From Polytrichum commune (taxonomy: Eukaryota > Streptophyta > Polytrichopsida > Polytrichales > Polytrichaceae), in NCBI GenBank assembly GCA_950295325.1, contig OX485804.1:61162533-61226532 (forward strand): a stretch of 64,000 nucleotides of DNA, read 5' to 3'. Position 1 is the stretch's first letter; every line of letters begins with the position of its first letter. The notes beneath the pieces are model-generated. The model saw nothing but the letters and a program-made list of their open reading frames with translations, was not told where the DNA came from and searched no databases. This document shows, piece after piece, positions 11,666 to 21,929 of this stretch. The translations under genes were made by a program, and so were the position numbers.

Positions 11666-13176
11666 GGTTGGGGATGGGGGGGACCTATATGACTAGTCAA
11701 TCACACCAAGAATCTTCACTTTGACATAGAATAAGATATTCATATGAGTTTTGAAATTTACATGGCAAATGGCTATGGACATCATTTGGATTTAGCAATG
11801 CTCTCACATACATAGTGTATTTTGCAGCCTACAAAACATGGGTGTAGAAGTGGCCATTCAACACCCGCTTACTTTAAAAGGTTCTGCCAAATTCTTTGAT
11901 AAGAGTCTTTCCTCATTTAATCTAAGTACATTTTGGAAAACTAATGTTGTGGATTTTTGGGATTCCAATTGACCAACATGTTTGTTTGGGAGGTCTAGTT
12001 GGTCATCACGCTAATTAATCTCACACACTAGAGGTCCCGAATTCAAAGCCAAACTCAGATATTTGCAAGAGCTGAATCCTCTAAGAATTATTAATCATCT
12101 TGTTCTTGCCCCCAAACAAATGTGGGAACTTTGATGTATAAGCAGTTCCTGAATCCCATGGAGGCTTTGCATGCACACGATTAACGTGTGTTTTCACCGG
12201 GGCTTAAACACGATGAACTTTGTGTTTGAACTAGGGCTCAATTATGATTGACCTGTGTTCAAACCGGGGCTCAAACATGGCCACAACTCAAAGTCTGGAT
12301 TTATTATTGAGTAGTTGAGCCCACTCAAATACACTCTAGACGACTCTCAAAGCCCTCGTTACATTTTGGGCAACAACTTATCTTTTCACACATTAGCGTG
12401 ATCCATGCCTTGACCGTGATTAGTTTCGAGTGGAGCTTCAACTTCCTTATTAGAGCGGCGGAGGGAGGATCTTGATGTTCAAAATCTCCCCCTTGAATCC
12501 TCAAGTATACAAAGTAGGAGTTACCAAAGTTCATTTATTTTTTTCGGTCGTTGGAGTCCTCTCTACTTTGCGCACCCTTTGTGGATTTTGAGGTCCTTTA
12601 TCAAATCCCCATTCAGGCCGTCATCGAGGTTCCAATAGAGCTATGAGGTTCCAATACGTCTCAATAGAGGTCCCAACTAGATGTCCTCACAATCCATATA
12701 GACACCATTTTGTACATCCATACAATCTTGATAATCTTGTCCATCTTGACTATTAAGGTTTCTCTCGATCGATTGATGCCATCTTCACCAACCCTTGGAT
12801 CAAGTGTTTTTACATATGCCCCATCTAGTCTCTCTTTATCAAGAGAAACCTACCTTGCCCATCCAAACCCATCCCAACCCAACCAAACTAACTCACAACC
12901 CAAACTAACCTTGTTTTTTCTTCCCCAACCATCATCTAAGCTAAACCCTAGTGTAGACCTCAACCACTATTTCCCATCACACAATCCTCACACATAACCC
13001 CCTCATCTCTCCATCCCTTCACCTCACACAACCCTCCACCACACCCCTCCAAGTTGAGGAGAGAGGTTTCTCTCGATAGAGAGAAACTTTCTTTGAGGTT
13101 CATAAAGTTTGGGAGTGGGGGGGGGGGGGTAGGTGAGGTGAGGTGAGGTAAGGGTAAAATGGTTGAGGGTGAAGTA
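11666..13176. other. Intergenic, nothing recognised
   Basis: Only short frames are present. 11985-12070 has weak tRNA-like spacing (a GTTGGTC followed by GGTCCCGAATTC) but is not convincing as a SINE. A GGTGA microsatellite and a G run occur at 13115-13150. Confidence 0.35.
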
Positions 13177-13378
13177 AGGGGTTGTTTACACCATGGACCA
13201 TGAAGTCGTTCTAAGGCCCTGTGATTGGCTGTTGAATTTGTCTCATACCACTTTAGTTTACACCAAAGAAAAATGGTTGGACGGACTATGGAGTTTGAGG
13301 TCTCTAAAAAACATATTTTAAGGCTTGCATTGTCCACTAACACGGTACAACGGGTTTTGTGGTGGTGGGGGGGGGGGG
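13177..13378 (+). repeat. Truncated copy of TIR element R3
   Basis: It matches the first 190 bp of the element at 51371-51918, beginning GTTTACACCATGGACCATGAAG. The right half is missing and the copy breaks at a long G run (about 13366-13379). Confidence 0.65.
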
Positions 13379-13566
13379 GCAAAAAATATGGTATGATAGA
13401 TTAAGATTATTGTAATAAATTCTTTTTTTGGGGGGGGTGTGTATACAATAGTGGCTCCCTTTTATTATATACTAATGTTATACTTTGAAACCATAGTAAA
13501 AAATGTTGTTGTTTCTAGTATTCTCTCATTTATCTTGCATCCTCATTTTGGTATGGTTTGGGTAGT

Positions 13567-14112
13567 TGTCGTGTAAATAGCGATCGTGTGTCACTGCAGC
13601 TCAAATACCAACCACCACTAACAAACAATACTAAAACACAGCAAAGTCACATATAATCAACACACCTCGACAAAGAAAGAAGAGAATCAAACACTCATGA
13701 GCTATAAATCTCTCTTCAAATGCACACAATGAGTCAAACTATCTCTCATTCCACCACGGAAGAATCCAAGAGTGTAAGTAGGGGAAGAAGAACTCAAGAT
13801 TTATTACAAAAACATGCAATCTTCACCTCACACAAGCTCTCTCCACACACTCACTCACAGGACTTGACTTGGCAAGAATGCCAAGCCAAGGAGGAGGCTC
13901 CTCACTTAGGAGCCTTCCTCTCCACATCTAGATTCATCCATCCAAACCTAAATGGATGAAGCCGAACGGATAACGTGCGTCCGCTGACGCCGCATACCGT
14001 GACAGCTATCCTGTAAATAACGATCGTGTGTTACTGCAGCTCGAGTACCAACCACCACTAACAAACAACACTAAAACATAGCAAAATCACACATAATCAA
14101 CACACCTCGACA
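13567..14112 (-). repeat. Putative 3' LTR of the gypsy element
   Basis: On the minus strand the unit starts TGTCGAGG at 14112 and ends ACACGACA at 13567, giving TG...CA ends and a short TGTCG inverted repeat. It directly follows a polypurine tract (TAAGGGGGGGGCA, 14125-14113), as expected for a 3' LTR. Its first 106 bp (14112-14007) are repeated as its last 106 bp (13672-13567), so it could instead be a small LTR-internal-LTR element. The matching 5' LTR was not found beyond 23.5 kb. It is related to 1-603. Confidence 0.6.
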
Positions 14113-14125
14113 TGCCCCCCCCTTA
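14113..14125 (-). other. Polypurine tract
   Basis: The minus strand reads TAAGGGGGGGGCA immediately before the TGTCGAGG start of the putative LTR. This is the usual plus-strand priming site of LTR retroelements. Confidence 0.6.
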
Positions 14126-14442
14126 GTTGACTATGGAGTCCCGCCAAGCAGCTAGGACCAATGTCAATCCAAAGGGCATGGATAATGAAAGATTGCTCCG
14201 CAACTAACTACTGTGGTGATCGTCATTCCAAGGAACTGTAGGCTGGGTGCAATGTGAGCCCCATCTTTAATCGCCTCTGATGTTTGGACATCATATTCCA
14301 AAGAATTAAATCCACCGCCTTATGTTGATTGCATCTTTAAGCCATAACTCCTCATTTTCCATTTGGACAGGTACAAGATGATGAAAACCACACAAGATCA
14401 TTGAGTACGATTGGTGGAAGCACCAAGTACCGAAGATCCTCG

Positions 14443-14577
14443 ACAGCGATGACAACTCTACTGTCCAGATGGTAGAGAAGTCAAGGGTGGCCTCAAGCAT
14501 GCCATGTGCCAACTGCGTTGACATTGATCACACAAGAATATAGTAGCCGTTTTTTTCTTCTCTCCACAAACAAAACA
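14443..14577 (-). pseudogene. PHD finger at the integrase C-terminus
   Basis: The sequence shows the C4HC3 zinc pattern: CFVC, then CDQC, H in RSWH, C in MAC, and finally SCHRC just after a TAG. The TAG occupies the place where the family has Trp two residues before the seventh Cys. PHD fingers usually read histone H3 tails. Many plant Ty3/gypsy elements carry a chromodomain here instead, which directs insertion, so a targeting role is inferred. The domain is in frame with integrase and separated from the integrase core by a basic region rich in Arg. Confidence 0.8.
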
Positions 14578-15786
14578 TGGAAGATTCTCTGGAACGACGG
14601 CCAGTTGAGGATGAATTGTACCATCAATGGGTAGATGACATGGGGCACAATTTTTGGAATGCTCACGATATTCCCTGCCATCTTTGTCTTCCAACAACAA
14701 CAAACGACTCGGCAACACCCCCTTCACCCGAAGGATAGTGCGTCCCGCCCTGACATTCAATGTCGTAGGCGCCTCACGTTGGAGATAAACATAATCCCCC
14801 TGTCGGAATCTCCGCAACTGGGGTCGGTAAGCGCCACAGCGAATGTGCGCATAACGTAATGTGTCACGGTGCTGAGCAATGGACAAATTCTCCATGGCCA
14901 TAGGCATGGCCCTCAGGAATAATTGAGTCCGCTCCTGCAAACACTCTGCCCAAATGTTTGGGTCATCCAAGTCCACAACAGGAACTAACTTTTCCCAAAT
15001 AGAACTTGGGAGTATAGGTTCACGTCCATACAACATCTGATACGGGTTGTAGGACGCCAAAAAGGCCTGCCTACTAAATCGATAGTCCATAGCAATCCAA
15101 AGTAACATAAGGTCCCAATCCCAATGGCTTCTCCGAAGTAATCCATACTTCCTCAAGCCACGCTTGGTTGTCTGAACAACCCGTTCAGCCAAGCCATCCG
15201 CCTCCGGATGATACCGAGAGGTGGTGTGGTGATCTATGAGCGCCTTAGTGCACAACTCCTCAAAAGCACTGAGGAACTCCCTCCTTTGCTCCGTCAACAC
15301 CTCAGCCGGTGCTCCAAAACATGCTAACACACGATCCAAAAAGGCGGTTGCGGCCAACTCTGCAGAGTTTTGGGATAAAGCAACAAGCTCAATCAACTTG
15401 CTAAAATGCTCCACCATCACCAACACGTATTTTGCCCCACGTGGCATGACCGCCAACGGTCCCGCAAAGTCCAACGACCAACGGTAGCCCAATCCCATGA
15501 TAGGTAAGGGTTGTAACTGAGGTGACAAGGTGTTAGAGCTAGACCTGACTCGGTCACAAACTTCACACCTTCCGACATAAGCAGCCACCTGCTGATACAT
15601 GCCAGTCCACCAATATTGGCCACGCAACATCGAATGTGTCCTGCGTATGCCAAAATGGCCAAGTTCCTCGTGCACTTGTCGCACCAAGGAGGCCCTCTGA
15701 TCCGGTCTAGGGACAATACGCCTTGTCCCATCCGACAACAATCGAAATAGCAAACTGTTCTCCCAACGGAACCTTGTTATTTGATG
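14578..15786 (-). pseudogene. Ty3/gypsy integrase (broken)
   Basis: The HHCC zinc-binding domain is seen as HEELGHFGIRRTH...CEVC at the N-terminus, followed by GYRWSLDFAGPL with the first catalytic Asp. The second Asp region reads LTEQRREF where families have TDQG-like sequence, so the catalytic Asp appears replaced by Glu. The third residue lies in ADGLAERVVQTTKRGL. Integrase would join element DNA to the chromosome. A TGA at 15787 separates it from RNase H in the same frame. The open frame from 15753 to 14458 is 431 codons, the longest in the element. Confidence 0.88.
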
Positions 15787-16250
15787 TCAAATCCTATCAT
15801 TTTCCATTGCCGAAATAGACGAAGGAAATGCACCATGTTGAAGCTTATGTAATACGGAAAGATCCTCCCATATATCCGCAATAGCTTGAGGCCGATCAGT
15901 CTCATCATCCGAGCCCTGTATCGAAACCTCCACAGATACACCAGAAAATAAAGTGAGGTAAGTAGTCGCGTGCCAACCGGGAACTGCCTCTCGATCACAA
16001 TCTCCATGCCACTTGGCCCCGGTCAAGTCCTCATCCGAAGGACTTGGATTGCGTGAGAGTCCATCTGCATCCAGGTTGGTAATCCCAGCATGGTGTACCA
16101 CCTCAAAGTCATACTCTTGGAGCAACAAAGCCCACCTGGCAAGCTTGCCAGTAAGCTTATCCGACTCCATGAGCCACCGTAATGGTTGATGGTCAGTCAC
16201 CAAAGTAAAGCGTTGACCATAAAGGTACGGCCGAAAATAGGCAATAGCCC

Positions 16251-18154
16251 TGTGAGGCCAAACCCACCACCCTTAAGCCATTAGTCCGGGTATGGGTTTG
16301 AGAATCACATGTCTTATGTCGAGAATTGTAGAAACATGAAATTCAACTTCAACTCTCCACCAATGCACTAGTCGTGCTAGTCTTTATTAACTTCTTCCAA
16401 GAGTTCACAAGCACCCTTCCTCCTACTCACCCCTTAGAGCGTGTTCCACTCTCCATGTGAGAGTGACTAGCTCACTACTCCTCATTTTTAAAGATTTTCA
16501 TTTATTTCGAAACTTTCTTAGCTTCACACTTTGCTTGAGACAATGATGCCTCGATACCACTAGTATCGTGTATGGTTATTCCCTTAGCGGACTCAAGCTC
16601 CCAAGTCATAGCCTTTGCCACACATGCCCTTGCCGATATTCCTCTTGAGCTTTTGGTCTTAGCAAAACTTTCACTTGTTGAATCCATGAATTAATGGCCA
16701 ACTCCTCAGCTTGATAGCAACCCCACACTTGATGCCTGCTCCGCAACTTAGTGTCAACTCCATGTTTAATGTCAACCCCGTAGCTTAGCACCAACTCTGT
16801 ATCTTAATGCCACCATGTAGCCACACACTTAACCAACAATCTAAGGTAGGGTGTAGCTTGAACTAACCAAAGACTAATTAACTGGGAGGCTAATTAGGCT
16901 AGTAGGCACTAATTAACTAATAAACCCAACTCTTAGCTGCGGCTACTTCTAACTAAATAAACCCAGCTCCTTCATAAACCCAGTTCCTTACTTCTAACTA
17001 AATAAACCCAGCTCCTTCATAAACCTAGCTCCCTACTTCTAACTAAATAAACCCAGCTCCTTCATAAACCCAGCTCCCTACTTCTAACTAAATAAACCCA
17101 GCTCCTTCATAAACCCAGCTCCTTACTTCTAATTAAATAAATCCAGCTCCTTCATAAACCCAGCTCCCTACTTCTAACTAAATAAACGTACCCAGCTCCT
17201 TCATAAACCCAGCTCCCTACTTCTAACTAAATAAACCCAGCTCCTTACTTCTAATTAAATAAATCCAACTCCTTCATAAACCCAGCTCCCTACTTCTAAC
17301 TAAATAAACCCAGCTCCTTCATAAACCCAGCTGCCTACTTCTAACTAAATAAACCCAGCTCCTTCATAAACCCAGCTCCTTACTTCTAATTAAATAATCC
17401 AGCTCCTTCATAAACCCATCTCGCTACTTCTAACTAAATAAACCCAGCTCCTTCATAAACCCAGCTCCCTACTTCTAACTAAATAAACCCAGCTCCTTCA
17501 TAAACCCAGCTCCTTAGCTGCGGCTACTTCTAACTAAGCTTCTCCACCCTCAACCACAAAAACCAGAAAATGAACACAAGAGAGCTTCTCCAAGGCCTCC
17601 CCCTAATTCACCTACCTAATTCCACTAATCCCACTAAGTCCCCTACCTAATTCCACATTTTTTTCCCGAGCTCTAAGAGCTCAACTTCCTAGAGGAGAGA
17701 GAGAGAGAGAGGAGAAGAGAAAAAAAAGTGAAGAGAGGAGGAGGAAGGGGAAGAGAAGAGAGAAATGGAATGAGGGAGAGAGAGGAGGAGGGTGAGAGGA
17801 TAGGAGTGAAGGAAGGTGCACCCAAGACCACAACCTTCTAATCCTCTCCTACTTAGTAGGACCTTATCCTATCCACTAAACCCTCACCCCCTAAACCAAC
17901 AAGAACATGTTCTAATTCAAACATTTAAATCAAAGGCACTTCCCCTTGCCTCATCAAGCACTACTCCTCTAATCAAAACACTCCCTAATGTCACTAAGCT
18001 TCTAATTCACCACACAAAATGGCTTAAGGCCTAAACATAAATCTACACCAAGCCTCACTCTTTTTATACTTTTGATTGTTTTAACACACTCCAAATGCAA
18101 TTCTAAGTAGGATCTAAATATATATAAAATATGAGCACTCATTTTGGGCTCATA
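16251..18154. mobile_element. Nested 1.9 kb insertion with 5-bp TSD
   Basis: AGCCC occurs directly before 16251 and directly after 18154, and removal of the segment restores the RNase H order. The ends are TGTGAGGCCAAAC and the complement of TATGAGCCCAAAA, an imperfect inverted repeat. A 5-bp duplication and a TG start fit an LTR retroelement or a solo LTR; the other end reads TA rather than CA. It contains a 45-bp minisatellite and purine-rich DNA (17690-17800), and no credible protein. Confidence 0.75.
16925..17530. repeat. 45-bp minisatellite, about 12 copies
   Basis: The unit combines TACTTCTAACTAAATAAACC, CAGCTCCTTC and ATAAACCCAGCTCCC. Starts are seen at about 16989, 17034, 17079, 17124 and 17169, then with small indels to 17520. 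It lies wholly inside the nested insertion. Confidence 0.9.
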
Positions 18155-18349
18155 AGCCCATACCGCCGCCAATGCTTCTCCCTCGTAGGACGAATAATTA
18201 GCCTCCGCCGTGTTATTGCTTCGCGACGCGTAAGCAACAACATACTCTCGGCCAAAGTCATCTTTCTGAGTGAGAACTGCTCCCAAACCCAATGAGCTCC
18301 AGTCCATATGCAACTGGAAAGATTTGGAGACATCTAGACGTTGAAGCAC

Positions 18350-19300
18350 TGGAGCCGTACCCAGTTTCTACTTCAATGTCTCAAATGCTTGTTGCTGCTC
18401 ACAACCCTAAGTCCAAGGTTGGTCCTTGCTCGTGAGAATGGTCAGAGGCTTGGCGATCAAGCTAAAGTTCTTGACGAATCGCCGATAGTAATTCGCCAAG
18501 CCCAAGAAAGCACAAAGTCTCGGCACATCGACCGGTGCCGGGATCTTTTGCAAGGCGTTCACCTTAGCTTGCTGCACCCAAGACCTCCTGGAATAATCAT
18601 ATGACCCAGATATGTTTGTCGATCATGGAAAAACTTGCACTTGCCATGGTGCAAGCGCAATCCCCACCGCCGTAATCGCTCAAAAATGGCTTGAAGATGC
18701 CTTACATGATCCTCTGGTGTTTTGCTGAAAATGATCACATCATCAATATAACACCGAGCAAAAGGCAAACTAGAGAGTACTTAGTCCATCACTCTCTGAA
18801 ACTCGGCAGCTGCATTCTTGAGGCCAAATGGAAGAAATTTCCAATGGTAAAGTTGATCATTCCCATCATGATCAACTTTCCATAATGCGGTTTTCACTCG
18901 ATCTCCCGCAAGCAATGGGAGCTAGTGATAGCCGGATCTCAAGTCTAGGGTACTAAAGACTCGAGAAAATCCGATGGCATCGAACAACTCCTCGGGGATT
19001 GGCATGGGATAACGATCCGACTTGGTCTTCCGATTAACTGGACAGTTATCCCCACACATCCGCTTCTTCGTCCAATTACCAAAGATATCCTTCTTCGATG
19101 GCATCAATGTAGCACAAACATACTCCCCGTTGGAAAATTCGAATAGTTTGCCTGCCAAAAGCTCTCGACAACGGGCCTGAACGCTAATCCGCTCGGAAAC
19201 ACTGAGTCTATAAGGTCTCCGAAAAATGGGATGGTCGTCCTTCAACTGAATGTGGATGGGGTTTCCTTTATAACCTTCAAGATCCTGAAGGCTAAAAGCA
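18350..19300 (-). pseudogene. Ty3/gypsy reverse transcriptase (broken)
   Basis: The frame contains PMPIPEELFDAIGFSRVFST and LDLRSGYH, followed by the catalytic YIDD at 18750-18739 in ARCYIDDVIIFSKTPEDH. Further on are LRLHHGKCKFFHD, TYLGHMI, and the connection sequence with GLANYYRRFVKNFS. The YIDD box retains both Asp. Stops interrupt it after SGYH (TAG), before VLSSLPFARC (TAA) and in the connection region. Two compensating indels occur at A and T runs near 19300. The domain copies element RNA into DNA. Confidence 0.9.
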
Positions 19301-19773
19301 AAACACCTACGTTACGAGCGAATAAATGCTCATATTTTCCGTGCCTCAGCACCAGTGAGATGAGGGCCCAATTCCAATGGCCAATCATCAAAATAGGTGG
19401 TCTCCTTCTCCACCAGAAGAGAACCACTTGGTGCAGGCACGGACTCTAACTGCTAATGAGAGGAGGGGCCATTAACCATGCCCCCAACCTCCGTGCTAGC
19501 ACTAGAGTCTGGTCTTTCTTCATCACCACCAATATGTGATGATGATGCCATTACAGGAGGTGAAGAAATCGAAGCAGTGTAAAAATGTTGAGCTCGAAGC
19601 TCCTCCATCACATGCTGCTCGAATCGAGAAATTTGCTCGGCTTCTCCGACCATGGCTTCAATTCCCTCCTCCATGGATGTGGACCGCGGTGCCCCCTGAC
19701 CAGAGTCCTTTGCCCCCAGAGACATCAACTGGTCACCACGATGCCTTTGCAATGCAAGGCATAAACCAAACGT
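19301..19773 (-). pseudogene. Linker between methyltransferase and RT
   Basis: This is the same frame as the methyltransferase and RT. It encodes an acidic, Ser/Gly-rich segment with EEGIEAMVGEAEQISRFEQH (a possible short helix). No family is recognised. It ends at a TAG (19453), after which PLELGPHL..EARK leads into the RT N-terminal region. It may hold the start of the RT polypeptide or a spacer. Confidence 0.5.
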
Positions 19774-20712
19774 TCATACCATAGTATGAAAATCCATGGC
19801 TTGGCCCAACACAAAGCGTCGTTGGCCCTCAGAAAGGCCAGGAGCTGCGGTGGTACCAGTGTGGAATCCCATGGCACGTTCCCGTTCATCAACCAAGGGT
19901 TCGGTGTGGGTTTTGGTGTTAGTATCCCACATCATATCCGGCCCCCGATCGCGGAAGGCGAATGACTGTGGAAACATCATAAAGGTGGGAAAGGCCCTCC
20001 GTGGTAACCCCACTTTGTTGACCAATGCCAACGGGGATAAATCATTTCGAACAACCGGCAAAGAGTTCCGGTTTGGATCCAAGATGTCATCCACCTTCTG
20101 ATCCAAAGGTGGAGGCATTACAGAAAATGCTGCAGCTAAAGTAGATGGCGGTGCGAGGTTGGTCCAAATCCACCGAGGCCGGTGGACATAAGATCCAATT
20201 CTCGCGGCATCCACAAAAATGAAATCTCCAAGGTGTTGACGGACATATTGACCGCCTTCCAGCACCTTGTCCCGAGAGTCTCTCAACAAAGGTACATTCT
20301 CGAAGATATACCCTGGCGGGGAAGGTTGTTGGGAAAACCACCACTGCATGAGGCGGATGAGGTCCTAAAATAGACTAGACCTGGGATCCTCTAGACCTTG
20401 GCCTGCTCTAGCACGGGAATGGCCTTGGCATGGCCAACCCTCAACCACCATATCCACCAGACCCAAGTGTCGTAAGTCGGCCTCACTGATGAGTGTAACA
20501 TTACAAGGGAGACGTGAAAAACACCCACGAATGGCACTCGGGTGTAACTGTTGTGGATACAACACCATCAACTGGTGAAGATGGTGACGAGCCACACGGG
20601 TGGACACCTGAGAATTGTCCACATAGACATACTGTTTGACCGTGAGGCCAACCTCCAATACGGCTGTTAATCCTGTGCCAATGCCCCCAAACAACTCCAC
20701 CAAAGTAATCCC
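19774..20712 (-). pseudogene. Cytosine-5 DNA methyltransferase domain in a retrotransposon
   Basis: Motif I is TLVELFGGIGTGL (AdoMet binding). Motif IV is DMVVEGWPCQGHSRA with the catalytic Cys at codon 20430-20428. Motif VI is IFENVPLL (ENV, Glu at 20301). A motif VIII-like segment is DAARIGSYVHRPRWIWTNL. Motifs IX-X are ERERAMGFHTG and GQRRFVLGQAMDF. The motifs are in linear order I to X, as in DNMT3, DNMT1 and bacterial enzymes, not permuted as in plant DRM. One TAG at 20367-20365 lies between motifs IV and VI, in frame; otherwise the domain is uninterrupted. It sits between protease and RT. The enzyme would methylate cytosine in DNA, perhaps element copies; this is inference. Confidence 0.88.
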
Positions 20713-21065
20713 AGTGTTTGGAGGGCGCCACAAAATAGGACGTGCCAACGTGGATGGAGTATCCGGTATAAATGGTGTGGTAGAACCGAGACAGAGGACA
20801 ATGTCCTCACACCTTCGGAATAAGCCGGCGGAATCACGCCACGGTGGTAAAGGGTCCTTGGGGTGGCGTATCAAGGCATTCCTAGGTGCCATCTCTGGTG
20901 GGTCTTCAACACTCCCCATAAATGCCAATGACTCCTCCAATAATGCGGATCCATAAGGCAATGTATCCACAATAGCACTGCATTCAAAGACCATGGATAA
21001 TGGTGCGATGGTGGCGGCCGCTGCAAATGCCACAGGAATAAGTTCCCTACGGCCGTCTCCAGCCG
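20713..21065 (-). pseudogene. Unassigned segment between protease and methyltransferase
   Basis: About 115 codons in the methyltransferase frame, with SMVFECSAIVDTLPYGSALL and PPWRDSAGLFRRCEDIVLCL. I recognise no domain. It may be an N-terminal extension of the methyltransferase, such as a partner or target-recognition segment, or protein captured with it. Confidence 0.5.
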
Positions 21066-21917
21066 ACCAACCTGGTTGGATCCAAACCTCCTCAGTCCAG
21101 TTGTCTAAACCAAAACCGAGAGGGTAAAGTGCTTGCTGACCAACTAAAATATTATAGTTGGTCGCATCCGTCACCGTACACTTGAGAAGAAAAGGTGCGG
21201 GTGAATCTCCAGGCTTCACTCGGAAGCTAAGTTGTAATGGCTCCTGCGTATAACTTGTGCCTACTCCACGTGACCAATGGACGTGACAATGGTGAATGGA
21301 CAGGGAGCCAAATCCTCGGCCGCCAACCCCAACTCCTGGGCAAGCCTCTTGCCGATCATAACAGGTTGTGCTCCCGAATCCATCATCATACATTGGGGAG
21401 CAACTCGAATAGGGTTGCCCCCAGTCCAACTAATCACCAAAATGCCAGAATCATTCACCATACGTACAACGCCAGGTCCGATGCCTCGACGCTCGCGAGC
21501 AGGTCGAGCAGCGAAATCTGAGAGATAAGCTGCGCTCGCGGAGGCTCGTGAATCATAAGATGTGGTGGGCTCTCAGCCATCCGAGGTGTGTGCGTCAAAA
21601 GACGTAATGGCCTCTGCTGCAAGCCTCGCTCGTCGTCTAGCCGTTTCCTCCGGGTCCTCCGTGGTAGGATGGTCAACGGTGGCTTGAGCCACAGTCAAAG
21701 AAGACAGGGGTGCCTTTCCTTCGAAAATCCTACCGGCTAAGTGAAAAACCTTAGCGGGTTGGATGTCGGATGACGACCACTCCATAGCTGTGAACAAAGG
21801 GGTGTGCAACACTTTGGATGCCAAAGTGTGCACCAAGTCAGTCGCCATATTCGAAGCCTCTAAGCTCGAATGACGACTACTGATAGATTGGACAGCATCC
21901 GCCAATCCAAAAGACAA
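21066..21917 (-). pseudogene. Retroviral-type aspartic protease
   Basis: The active-site loop is MMMDSGAQPVMIG (DSG at about 21400), followed by KRLAQELGL. The second half, after a frameshift near 21265, has NYNILVGQQALYPLGF, the ILG-like second signature. The upstream 21917-21573 frame (FGLADAVQSISSRHSS and following) links it to Gag. A TGA (21573) and a TAG (21261) interrupt it. The protease would cut the Gag-Pol polyprotein. Confidence 0.8.
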
Positions 21918-21929
21918 TGGCAGGCGGGC

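Larger units (their letters stand above)
15787..18349 (-). pseudogene. RNase H of gypsy element, split by insertion
   Basis: The upstream half (18349-18160) encodes HMDWSSLGLGAVLTQKD and SNNTAEANYSSYEGEALAAVWA. The downstream half (16245-15787) encodes AIAYFRPYLYGQRFTLVTDH, WLMESDKLTGKLARWALLLQ and HHAGITNLDADGLSR, typical of Ty3/gypsy RNase H. The two halves are separated by the 16251-18154 insertion flanked by AGCCC on both sides. A small frame change separates this half from RT near 18350. The domain would degrade RNA during reverse transcription. Confidence 0.85.

Noticed and set aside
11985-12070. A possible second SINE head (GTTGGTC and GGTCCCGAATTC)
   Set aside because: Box spacing and match are poor, with no tail or target duplication.
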